From NCBI GenBank assembly GCA_027064265.1, contig JAMOQA010000452.1, forward strand, positions 1 to 8,588: a stretch of 8,588 bases of DNA, read 5' to 3'. Under the pieces are notes generated by a model. The model was not told the origin of the DNA and searched no databases. It saw only the letters and a list, made by a program, of their open reading frames with translations. A program made the translations under genes and the position numbers. This document shows, in pieces, positions 1 through 5,237 of the stretch (positions are counted from its first letter, which is position 1; the number at the start of each line of letters is the position of its first letter). This DNA is from Acidobacteriota bacterium (GTDB lineage Bacteria; Acidobacteriota; Polarisedimenticolia; J045).

Positions 1-121
1 CCACGAGCAGCGAGAGGACGGCGCCCGCCGCCAGCTCCTGGGGATCGAGGCTCTGGGTCCAGGCCACCCACGTCGCGAAGAGGGCGAGGGTGGCGACGAC
101 GATCGGCACGAGGGTCTTCAT
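1..121 (-). CDS. Partial membrane protein, probable Na+/H+ antiporter subunit E (MnhE/MrpE-like)
   Basis: The 5' end of a gene running off the left edge; 40 codons are visible. The protein begins MKTLVPIVVATLALFATWVA, a hydrophobic membrane segment, followed by WTQSLDPQELAAGAVLSLLV, which starts a second. A short first helix, a W-x-x-x-(S/G)-(S/F) turn and a second Gly/Ala/Leu helix is the N-terminal pattern of MnhE/MrpE, a small membrane subunit of multi-subunit Mrp cation:proton antiporters. The start is supported by GGGAGG seven bases upstream (129-134, minus strand) and by the ATGA overlap with the repressor gene before it, which implies co-transcription and coupled translation. If correct, the other mnh genes should follow beyond base 1. 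The identity rests on a short hydrophobic stretch, so another small membrane protein is possible. Confidence 0.5.
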   Translation of the reverse strand, partial: MKTLVPIVVATLALFATWVAWTQSLDPQELAAGAVLSLLV

Positions 122-486
122 CCCTGTTCCTCCCCGGGGGCGCGCCCGGACTCTCCCTGGAACCGCCGCGCCAGCTCGACCAGGAACTCCATCGTCTCGA
201 GGGCCAGGGGGTCCTCGACCTGGTAGTAGACCCGGTTTCCCTCCCGCTCCCGGCTGACAAGCCCCGCCAGCAGCAGGTGCTTGAGGTGGGAGGAGACCGT
301 CGGCTGCCGTTCCCCGGTCGCCTCGGCCAGCTCGCCGACGCAGGCCCGGCCGGCGAGGAGGCGGCAGAGGATCCGCAGCCGGACCGGGTTCGCGAAGTGG
401 CCGAGCCAGTCGCAGAGCGCGCCGCAGGCGCGGGATTCCGGGGCGAGCAGCCGGTCGATCTCTCCGGGCTGGATCGGGCGGTCCAT
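118..486 (-). CDS. ArsR/SmtB-family winged-helix transcriptional repressor
   Basis: A 122-residue protein of normal ArsR length, a dimeric DNA-binding repressor that usually senses metals or redox state. Residues 33-48 (NPVRLRILCRLLAGRA) match the ArsR helix that opens with a conserved P-x-R-L-x-I-L. Residues 50-77 hold the helix-turn-helix (VGELAEATG, then QPTVSSHLKHLLLAGLV), and 79-90 (REREGNRVYYQV) form the beta wing. Cysteines lie at 21, 25, 41 and 49. C49 in ACVGEL aligns with SmtB Cys61 (LCVGDL), and C21/C25 resemble the N-terminal Cys pair of alpha-3N metal sites as in CadC. C41 sits where BigR/SqrR-type sulfur sensors have a Cys, but the second sensor Cys in the last helix is absent. 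The gene overlaps the downstream antiporter-like gene by four bases and probably represses its own operon. No clear ribosome binding site precedes the ATG. Family assignment is secure; the ligand is unknown. Confidence 0.92.
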   Translation of the reverse strand: MDRPIQPGEIDRLLAPESRACGALCDWLGHFANPVRLRILCRLLAGRACVGELAEATGERQPTVSSHLKHLLLAGLVSREREGNRVYYQVEDPLALETMEFLVELARRFQGESGRAPGEEQG

Positions 487-494
487 GGGCGCAA

Positions 495-519
495 CGGTAT
501 ATCCACATGATCCGTATAT
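495..519. repeat. Direct repeat CSGTATAT, 17 bases apart
   Basis: CGGTATAT (495-502) and CCGTATAT (512-519) match in seven of eight bases and start 17 bases apart, a little under two helical turns. They flank the candidate -10 and spacer of the repressor gene, so they could be half-sites of a repressor operator. Chance is not excluded in an AT-rich block. Confidence 0.3.
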
Positions 520-524
520 TGCAA
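496..524 (-). promoter_or_regulatory. Candidate promoter of the ArsR-type gene
   Basis: On the minus strand TTGCAA (524-519) is followed after 17 bases by TATACC (501-496), each matching four of six bases of the sigma-70 consensus boxes. Transcription would begin around 487-490, at or just before the ATG at 486, which fits the lack of a ribosome binding site and suggests a leaderless transcript. TTGCAA is its own reverse complement, so it could also serve the plus strand, but no good -10 lies 16-18 bases downstream there. This is a weak match by eye only. Confidence 0.25.
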
Positions 525-532
525 GACTCTTA

Positions 533-553
533 ATAAACTTTTTTCCGGTTTAT
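533..553. repeat. Inverted repeat ATAAAC-N9-GTTTAT
   Basis: Perfect six-base arms at 533-538 and 548-553 are separated by nine bases that include a T6 run (539-544). The size and AT-richness suit an operator for a winged-helix dimer such as the neighbouring ArsR protein. It lies between the two divergent genes and could control the plus-strand gene. No functional evidence is visible. Confidence 0.35.
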
Positions 554-630
554 GTGGCAAAATGATGAATGCGAACCAATGAGACCCCCCGTGCGGCTGA
601 ACAGATTCGGCGACCCGGCGACCCGGGTCC

Positions 631-636
631 AAGGAG
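631..636 (+). promoter_or_regulatory. Ribosome binding site fixing the start at 644
   Basis: AAGGAG lies seven bases before the ATG at 644. It decides the start in favour of 644 over the in-frame ATG at 569, which has no such site. Confidence 0.8.
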
Positions 637-643
637 AGGTTCC

Positions 644-1243
644 ATGAAGGTCACCCGTCCCGTTCTCGTCCTCGCCCTTTGCCTGCTCTTCGCCGCCGTT
701 CTCGCCCTGCCGGCGCGGGCCCAGGACGCCCCGGTCGACCTGCAGAAGGCCCTCGCCCAGCTCCAGCAGATGCAGCAGGGCGCGCCCAAGGCCGACCCGG
801 TCGACTTCCGGGAGCTGAAGAAGCTCCTTCCCGACGAGCTGCTCGGCCTGCCCCGCACGTCGGCCTCCGGCAGCAAGACCGGGATGATGGGGATGAAGAT
901 CTCGATGGCCGAGGCGAGCTACGGCAAGGGCCCGAAGACGATCAGCGTGACGATCACCGACGCGGCGGGCACCCCGCTCGGCGCCGCGGCGGGCTGGTCG
1001 ATGCTCGGCGAGGGCTACGAGGAGGAGACCGACGACGGCTGGGAGAAGGTGCGGACCGTCGGCGGCCACCTGCTGCACGAGAGCTGGTCGAACGGGGACC
1101 GCCTTTCCAGCGCCGACATGATCATCGGCAACCGGTTCATCGTCAGCATCGAGGTCTCCGGGGGCCAGCCGGGGGACGCCTTGAAGGCCCTCCAGCAGAT
1201 CGACGTCAACGCCCTCGCGAAGATGGCCGCGTCCGGCAAGTAG
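644..1243 (+). CDS. Exported protein of unknown function with Sec signal peptide
   Basis: A 199-residue protein. Residues 1-26 form a textbook signal peptide: K2 and R5, a hydrophobic core VLVLALCLLFAAVLAL, and a cleavage motif A-R-A before Q27. It lacks a lipobox, so it should be periplasmic or secreted. The mature part starts with a Gln-rich helix (QKALAQLQQMQQG), then LLPDELLGLPRTSASGSKTG (about 55-74) and a mixed region with KTISVTITDAAG and RFIVSIEVSG that suggests a beta sheet. An LLP..L.GL.RT....G.K.G.MG pattern is one I associate with uncharacterised secreted bacterial proteins, but I cannot name the family. I see no catalytic motif. The C-terminal DALKALQQIDVNALAKMA is helical. The gene stands alone with its own ribosome binding site and a terminator-like hairpin after it. 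It is divergent from the ArsR operon, so shared control is possible but unproven. Confidence 0.85.
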   Translation: MKVTRPVLVLALCLLFAAVLALPARAQDAPVDLQKALAQLQQMQQGAPKADPVDFRELKKLLPDELLGLPRTSASGSKTGMMGMKISMAEASYGKGPKTISVTITDAAGTPLGAAAGWSMLGEGYEEETDDGWEKVRTVGGHLLHESWSNGDRLSSADMIIGNRFIVSIEVSGGQPGDALKALQQIDVNALAKMAASGK

Positions 1244-1251
1244 TGGCATCT

Positions 1252-1287
1252 CGCCGCCGGGATCCCGCCCCCTCGCGGGCCCGGGCG
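1252..1287 (+). other. GC hairpin downstream of the exported-protein gene
   Basis: CCCGC (1264-1268) pairs with GCGGG (1275-1279) around a six-base loop, extended by GGG (1259-1261) with CCC (1280-1282) and a few flanking GC pairs with bulges. No T-run follows. It could protect the 3' end of the message or assist Rho-dependent termination, or be incidental in GC-rich DNA. Confidence 0.3.
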
Positions 1288-1307
1288 ACGATTCCTTGAC
1301 GTTTCCC

Positions 1308-1343
1308 GCCGCCGGGAGGCCCCCTCCCGGCGGCATCGCTTTT
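1308..1343 (+). terminator. Probable Rho-independent terminator
   Basis: A perfect 12-base-pair stem (GCCGCCGGGAGG at 1308-1319 with its complement at 1323-1334) has a CCC loop and is followed, five bases later, by TTTT (1340-1343). It lies 64 bases after the stop codon of the exported-protein gene and just before the next operon. The T-run is short and slightly distant, so efficiency may be moderate. Its right side shares the sequence CCCCCTCCC with the next hairpin. Confidence 0.6.
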
Positions 1344-1352
1344 GCAGCGTGT

Positions 1353-1379
1353 TCCCCCTCCCTTTGCGGGAGGGGGAGG
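1353..1379 (+). promoter_or_regulatory. Hairpin covering the ribosome binding site of the nucleotidyltransferase gene
   Basis: A ten-base-pair stem joins TCCCCCTCCC (1353-1362) with GGGAGGGGGA (1368-1377) around the loop TTTGC. The right arm contains most of the purine-rich ribosome binding site AGGGGGAGG (1371-1379), ten bases before the ATG at 1390. When folded it would hide the site and lower translation of the whole three-gene chain. The left arm CCCCCTCCC repeats 1320-1328 exactly, so 1368-1376 can pair with either copy. It may also be a dispersed intergenic palindrome, since near-symmetric CCCTCCC/GGGAGGG sequences recur in many GC-rich genomes. Confidence 0.5.
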
Positions 1380-1389
1380 CACCCTGCCG

Positions 1390-3831
1390 ATGTCCCACGT
1401 CGCCGGTCCCGTCCCGGGAATCGCCGCCTGGCTGGAGGACGAACCGTTCCTCGACGGCCGCGCCGAGCAGCTGTTCGGCCCCTCGACAGCCCGGCGCGAA
1501 GCCCTCGGAAGGGCCCAGGAGCTGGCCCACCGGCTCCTCGAGCGCTTCTTCTGGGGAACCGACCCGTCCGGCCGGATTCTCCTGCCGGGCAGCCGCGCCG
1601 AGACGTTCTGGCTCGGGAGTCCCCCCGAGCTCGAGGCCCTCTCGCGCCTGGCATCGGCGGGCCCCGCCGCGTCCCTCCTCGCCGGCACGCGGGCGGCCCT
1701 CGAGGCCCCGGAACCCCCGCCGGGCCCCCGGAGGATCGCGGCGGTCCTCGCCGCCTTCCACCGCGATCTCGCCGACGCGGCGCCCGCCCTGCCGGGGCTG
1801 GTTCCGGCGGAACTCTCGCCCGCCGGGCCCGTGGAGGCGTCGGCGTACGGGGCACCCCACCGCCGCCCGGTCCTCGAGGCGGGCCGCCTCCTCGCCGGGC
1901 ACCCCGACCTCTTCCGGCTCGCCCTGGTCCACGGCTCCCTCGCCACCCTGGACGAGCGGCCCGGCGTCTCGGACCTGGACCTCCTGGTCGTCCTTGCCCG
2001 GAACGCGGCAGAGGACGCCGAGGGCCTGCTCGCCGCCCGGGACGTGGCGCTCCGGTTGTGGCCCCTGCTCCAGCGGGTCGATCCCCTCCAGCACCACGGC
2101 ACCTTCGTGCTGACCCCGGCGGACCTCGCCTTCTACCCCCAGGTCTTCCTGCCGCTCCCGGTGCTGCGGGAGGCCCGCGTCCTCGCCGGCCCGGCGGACG
2201 GCCTGCCGGTGGCGCTCCGGCCGACCGGTTTCCCCCGGAGGCTCACCCTCTTGCGGGCCGCCGAGATGCTGCGCCGGCCCCTGCCGGACAGCCTGTTCCT
2301 CGCCAAGCTGCACCTGCAGGTCGTCCTGCTGGCGCCGTGCTTCCTGCTCCAGGCGAACGGCCGCTTCGTCTACAAGCGGGACGCCTTCGTCCCCTTCGAG
2401 GAGACGGCACCGGCGGCGGCGACGCGAGCGGTCGCCGCGGCCTCCCGGGCGCGGACGGAGAACCTCTACGAGGCGGGCCTCGCGGACGTGCCGGCGATCC
2501 GGGAACGCCTCGCCGAGGAAGGGCTCCCGCCCCTCCTCGAGGCGGCGCTCCTCCAGCGGCACCTCCTGGGCCCCCTGCCGCCCCCCCTCCGGGAGCTGCT
2601 CGCGCCGCAGGCGGCGGCGGACCGGGCGGCGCTTGCCGATCTCCTCGAGGGCGCCTGCACCCCCCTTTCCGGCGACCTGGCGGACGACGAGTTCCGCCGG
2701 GACCCGGCGCCGGCCCCCGTTCCCGGCCCGCTCTCCGCGGACGGGGACGTCGCGGGCCGCTGGCGGGAGACCGCGCACCGGTACGTGGAGGCGCTGGGCG
2801 CCACCGGGGCCGTCGTCGCCGCCTGGTCGATCGGCACGCCGGACCCGGGCTCCGACCTGGACCTCGTCCTCGTCGTCGACCGGGAGCGGGCGAAGGAGGT
2901 CGACTGGACCCGCTGCCTCGAGGTCCTGCGCGAGATGCCCCCGGCCGACCGTGACGTCCTCGAGCACCCGCCGAGCGCGGTGCTGCCGGTCGAGCTGGCC
3001 CCGAGGATGGGCCTCCTGTCCCCCCTCTTCCGGTGCACGCCCCTCTGGGGCGAGCCCCCCCGGGCGGACTGGTGGCGGGTCCGCGGGCCGGACCATGCCC
3101 TGGCCCTCGCGGCCGACTACGCGCTGGCGATGTACCCCGGCGAGATGCTGCGCCTCGAGCGGGACCTCCGGGACGGCGGGGACGAGCCGCCGAGACCCGT
3201 CTCCGTCGCCCGCCGCGTCGGCGCGATCCGGCACACCCTGGCCCTCGCCCGGCAGGCCGGCCTCGAACCGCCGCCCGGGCTCGATGCCCTGGTCGAACGG
3301 GCCCGGGAGCTGCGGCGCGCGCTTCCCGACCCGGCGGCGGAGGAGGAGATCGCCCGCCTCCCGGGCGAGGCGGTCGCCCCCCTCGCCGAGCTCGTCCTCC
3401 TCCTCGCCGCCGAGATGGAGCGGCGCGGGTTCCCGCCGGCCCGGCCGGGGCTCCCCCGGGTGCGGGGGACGATCGGGGAACGGATCGTCCTCGTCGAGGG
3501 GGCGAGCGCCCGGGACGTCGCGATGCTCGCCCGGGCCCTCGAGGAGACGACCCCCGGCCGTTTCATGACCAACGTGGCCCCCCTCCCCCTCGCCTGGGGC
3601 TTCCTCGACGCGCGGGGCAGGCGGGAGGACCTCCGGGAGCTCTTTGGAGCCCATGTCTCCACCGGGCACCCGGAGGAGTTCCCCCCGCCGTTCCACGGGT
3701 GGAGCGAGCGCTGGGACACGGTCACGGAACACCTCCGCTTCCTGGCCGAGATCCGCTGTCCCTTCGCCTGGTTCTATCCGAACCACCTGCACAACGACCC
3801 GCTCGACCTGTTCGGAGGAAACGAACGGTGA
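1390..3831 (+). CDS. Tandem nucleotidyltransferase-fold protein, function unknown
   Basis: An 813-residue soluble protein with two polymerase-beta-like nucleotidyltransferase domains. Domain 1 has H181-G182-S183 and SDLDLLVVL with D195 and D197. Domain 2 has WSIGTPDPGSDLDLVLVVD with D489 and D491. Each is followed by a D-x-L-x-H motif (D231, L233, H235 and D522, L524, H526), then a hydrophobic VL and a PL...L.G.P segment. D231 and D522 are thus the likely third metal-binding acids. Residues 1-170 are mostly helical. Residues about 295-470 link the domains and include KLHLQVVLLAPCFLLQANG. Residues about 690-813 form a C-terminal domain I do not recognise, rich in aromatic residues and ending FAWFYPNHLHNDPLDLFGGN. 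ATG 1390 is chosen over the TTG at 1342, which lies in the preceding T-run. The gene overlaps the methyltransferase by GTGA. It could adenylylate, or transfer another NMP to, a glycan, lipid or protein. It is not GlnE or GlnD, whose motifs are absent. Confidence 0.8.
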   Translation: MSHVAGPVPGIAAWLEDEPFLDGRAEQLFGPSTARREALGRAQELAHRLLERFFWGTDPSGRILLPGSRAETFWLGSPPELEALSRLASAGPAASLLAGTRAALEAPEPPPGPRRIAAVLAAFHRDLADAAPALPGLVPAELSPAGPVEASAYGAPHRRPVLEAGRLLAGHPDLFRLALVHGSLATLDERPGVSDLDLLVVLARNAAEDAEGLLAARDVALRLWPLLQRVDPLQHHGTFVLTPADLAFYPQVFLPLPVLREARVLAGPADGLPVALRPTGFPRRLTLLRAAEMLRRPLPDSLFLAKLHLQVVLLAPCFLLQANGRFVYKRDAFVPFEETAPAAATRAVAAASRARTENLYEAGLADVPAIRERLAEEGLPPLLEAALLQRHLLGPLPPPLRELLAPQAAADRAALADLLEGACTPLSGDLADDEFRRDPAPAPVPGPLSADGDVAGRWRETAHRYVEALGATGAVVAAWSIGTPDPGSDLDLVLVVDRERAKEVDWTRCLEVLREMPPADRDVLEHPPSAVLPVELAPRMGLLSPLFRCTPLWGEPPRADWWRVRGPDHALALAADYALAMYPGEMLRLERDLRDGGDEPPRPVSVARRVGAIRHTLALARQAGLEPPPGLDALVERARELRRALPDPAAEEEIARLPGEAVAPLAELVLLLAAEMERRGFPPARPGLPRVRGTIGERIVLVEGASARDVAMLARALEETTPGRFMTNVAPLPLAWGFLDARGRREDLRELFGAHVSTGHPEEFPPPFHGWSERWDTVTEHLRFLAEIRCPFAWFYPNHLHNDPLDLFGGNER
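3814..3819 (+). promoter_or_regulatory. Ribosome binding site fixing the GTG start at 3828
   Basis: GGAGGA lies inside the end of the preceding gene, eight bases before a GTG whose last two bases overlap the TGA stop (GTGA, 3828-3831). The site and the four-base overlap decide a GTG start and indicate coupled translation. Confidence 0.8.
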
Positions 3832-5237
3832 CGCACGCGCCGGTCGTCCGCCCCGTCGAGCGCCGCACGTGGGCCTTCCGCTCCCCGGCACTCCACGTCC
3901 TCGCGGACCCGGGCCTGTCCCCCTTCCTCGGGGAGGACTCGCCGCTCGCTCACCACCTCGAGGGCGATCCGCCGCCCTGGTTCGATCCCGCCGCTCGTGC
4001 GGACCGGGTGGAGCTGCTGGCATTCGGCATCTACCCCGCCCGGGCCGGGGAGCCGGCCTGGATGTCGCCCCGGGTGGGAATCCTCCTCGGCGCCCACCCG
4101 GCGGCGGAGCAGGTCGTGGTCGACACGTGGATTCCCCCGGAGCTGCTCGCGGAGGGGCCGGTGCGGGTCGCGCTGACGCTCTCCGGCACTCCCCTCGGGG
4201 AAGCGCGCATCGATCGCGCGGGCGCCGTGCTGCTGGCGGCTCCCCTGCCACCCGGCCCGACGAGGCTCCCGTCGGCGGCGCACCTTCTCGAAGTGACCTT
4301 CGAGCACGGCTTCCGCCCCTGCGACCGGGGAACGTCCCGCGACGTACGGCTGCTGGCCGCGATCTGCAACGGGTGCGGGTTCGCCACCGCGGGGGGGAAT
4401 CCCCTGCGCCGCGAGGACCGACCGGCCCCGCGGGGACCGCTGCCGACGGGACTGCCGGGGGTCCATGGCTCGTGCACGATCTGTGGCGCCGAGGGGATAT
4501 TCCGTTTCGACCCCGCGCGGAACGAGGCCGAGGGCTTCCGCTGTCCTCGCTGCGGGGCTCCCTCGCGCTGGAGGATGCTCGCCCGCGGGATGCTCGGATT
4601 CCTCCTCGCGCGGGGCTGGCGGGCCCGTTCCCTCGCGGAGCTGCGCGAGGCCGTTCCGGGCGCACCGGTCCGCATCCTCGACACCTGCTCGTCGTGGCCC
4701 CCGGCGTCCCTCCTCCGGGGGATCCCGGGGATCGACCTGGTGGTGTCCGAGTACGACCCGGACGCCACCCCCGGGAGCGAGCTGGCCCCCGGCGTACGCT
4801 GCGAAAACCTGGAGCGGCTGACCCTCCCCGACGATTCCCTGGACCTGCTCCTGACCAGCGACGTCCTCGAGCACGTCCGCCTCTACCGGCGGGCGCTCGC
4901 CGAGGCGTTCCGCGTGTTGCGCCCCGGGGGGGAGTTCCTCTTCACGGTACCCCACGTCGAGGAGGGCGACGCTCACCACGTCTACCGGGAGGTGGTCGAC
5001 CCGGACGACCCCTCCCGCGACCGCGACCTCGCGGGACCCGTCTACCACGAGGACACCCGCGGGGGCGGTTCCCTCGTGTACCGGGTCTACGCGCTCCACC
5101 CCCTGCTCGCGGAGCTCCGCGAGCAGGGATTCCTCGTCGCGTACGAGCGACGAACGATTCCCGGCCTGGCCCTGCCGAACCAGGCCCTCTTCCGCGCGGT
5201 GAAACCGGGGGGCCGGGCCGCGAGCGGGAGGACGTGA
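3828..5237 (+). CDS. Zinc-ribbon SAM-dependent methyltransferase (type 11) with N-terminal beta-rich domain
   Basis: A 469-residue protein with three parts. Residues about 70-185 are beta-rich, ending FEHGFRPCDRG, RDVRLLAAICNGCGF; the 'F-x-P...D-x-R-x-L' ending resembles beta-sandwich modules attached to polysaccharide-locus enzymes. Residues 212-248 form a zinc ribbon, C216-x2-C219 and C239-x2-C242. Residues about 280-395 are a Rossmann methyltransferase core: ILDTCSS (283-289) at the SAM-binding strand, VVSEYDPD after strand 2, the acidic-loop region LPDDSLDLLLTSDVLEHV (D345, E348, H349) and FRVLRPGGEFLFTVPH, the classic type 11 signature. The SAM loop is unusual: D-T-C-S-S replaces the common D-x-G-x-G. 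A further CNGC (C180, C183) could bind metal. It probably methylates a sugar or glycan end at the membrane's cytoplasmic side; the substrate is inferred only from the glycosyltransferase next door. The gene ends in TGATG, overlapping the next start by one base. Confidence 0.85.
   Translation: MTHAPVVRPVERRTWAFRSPALHVLADPGLSPFLGEDSPLAHHLEGDPPPWFDPAARADRVELLAFGIYPARAGEPAWMSPRVGILLGAHPAAEQVVVDTWIPPELLAEGPVRVALTLSGTPLGEARIDRAGAVLLAAPLPPGPTRLPSAAHLLEVTFEHGFRPCDRGTSRDVRLLAAICNGCGFATAGGNPLRREDRPAPRGPLPTGLPGVHGSCTICGAEGIFRFDPARNEAEGFRCPRCGAPSRWRMLARGMLGFLLARGWRARSLAELREAVPGAPVRILDTCSSWPPASLLRGIPGIDLVVSEYDPDATPGSELAPGVRCENLERLTLPDDSLDLLLTSDVLEHVRLYRRALAEAFRVLRPGGEFLFTVPHVEEGDAHHVYREVVDPDDPSRDRDLAGPVYHEDTRGGGSLVYRVYALHPLLAELREQGFLVAYERRTIPGLALPNQALFRAVKPGGRAASGRT
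5226..5232 (+). promoter_or_regulatory. Ribosome binding site of the glycosyltransferase gene
   Basis: GGGAGGA stands four bases before the ATG at 5237, a short but workable spacing. An in-frame GTG at 5234 is too close to this site, so ATG is preferred. The stop of the preceding gene shares one base with this start. Confidence 0.65.

Larger units (their letters stand above)
487..643. promoter_or_regulatory. Divergent intergenic region with AT-rich core
   Basis: This 157-base spacer separates the repressor (minus) from the exported-protein gene (plus). Bases 498-570 are strikingly AT-rich in a GC-rich window, as expected for a promoter and operator block. It carries a direct repeat (495-502 and 512-519), an inverted repeat ATAAAC/GTTTAT (533-538 and 548-553) and a distant inverted pair CCACAT/ATGTGG (503-508 and 552-557). 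Any of these could be the ArsR operator, because ArsR-family sites are usually AT-rich imperfect palindromes near the start of the gene. An open frame from 569 runs in frame into the next gene, but its start lacks a ribosome binding site and would bury the signal peptide, so 569-643 is treated as untranslated leader. Confidence 0.6.

Noticed and set aside
118..486. BigR/SqrR-type sulfide sensor
   Set aside because: C41 matches one sensor Cys, but the partner Cys in the last helix is missing.
569..643. Extended start at ATG 569 for the exported protein
   Set aside because: No ribosome binding site precedes it, and it would place a charged 25-residue extension before the signal peptide that begins at 644.
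1296..1324. TTGACG at 1296-1301 as a -35 box
   Set aside because: No -10-like sequence follows at 16-18 bases; the stretch there is the GC-rich terminator stem.
1342..1389. TTG start at 1342 for the tandem nucleotidyltransferase
   Set aside because: It lies in the terminator T-run, has no ribosome binding site, and would translate through the hairpin that holds the site for ATG 1390.
3033..3827. Upstream extension of the methyltransferase frame
   Set aside because: It overlaps the nucleotidyltransferase gene in another frame, is Pro/Arg/Gly-rich, and the GTG at 3828 has a good ribosome binding site.
1390..3831. GlnE or GlnD identity for the tandem nucleotidyltransferase
   Set aside because: The GlnE G-x-x-x-L-x-x-x-E-x-x-x-x-S-D-L-D pattern and the GlnD HD and ACT domains are absent.
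1015..4665. A 1216-codon minus-strand open frame
   Set aside because: It lies antisense to two genes with clear domain motifs, is low-complexity Arg/Gly/Pro-rich, and arises from the GC-rich codon bias of the plus strand.
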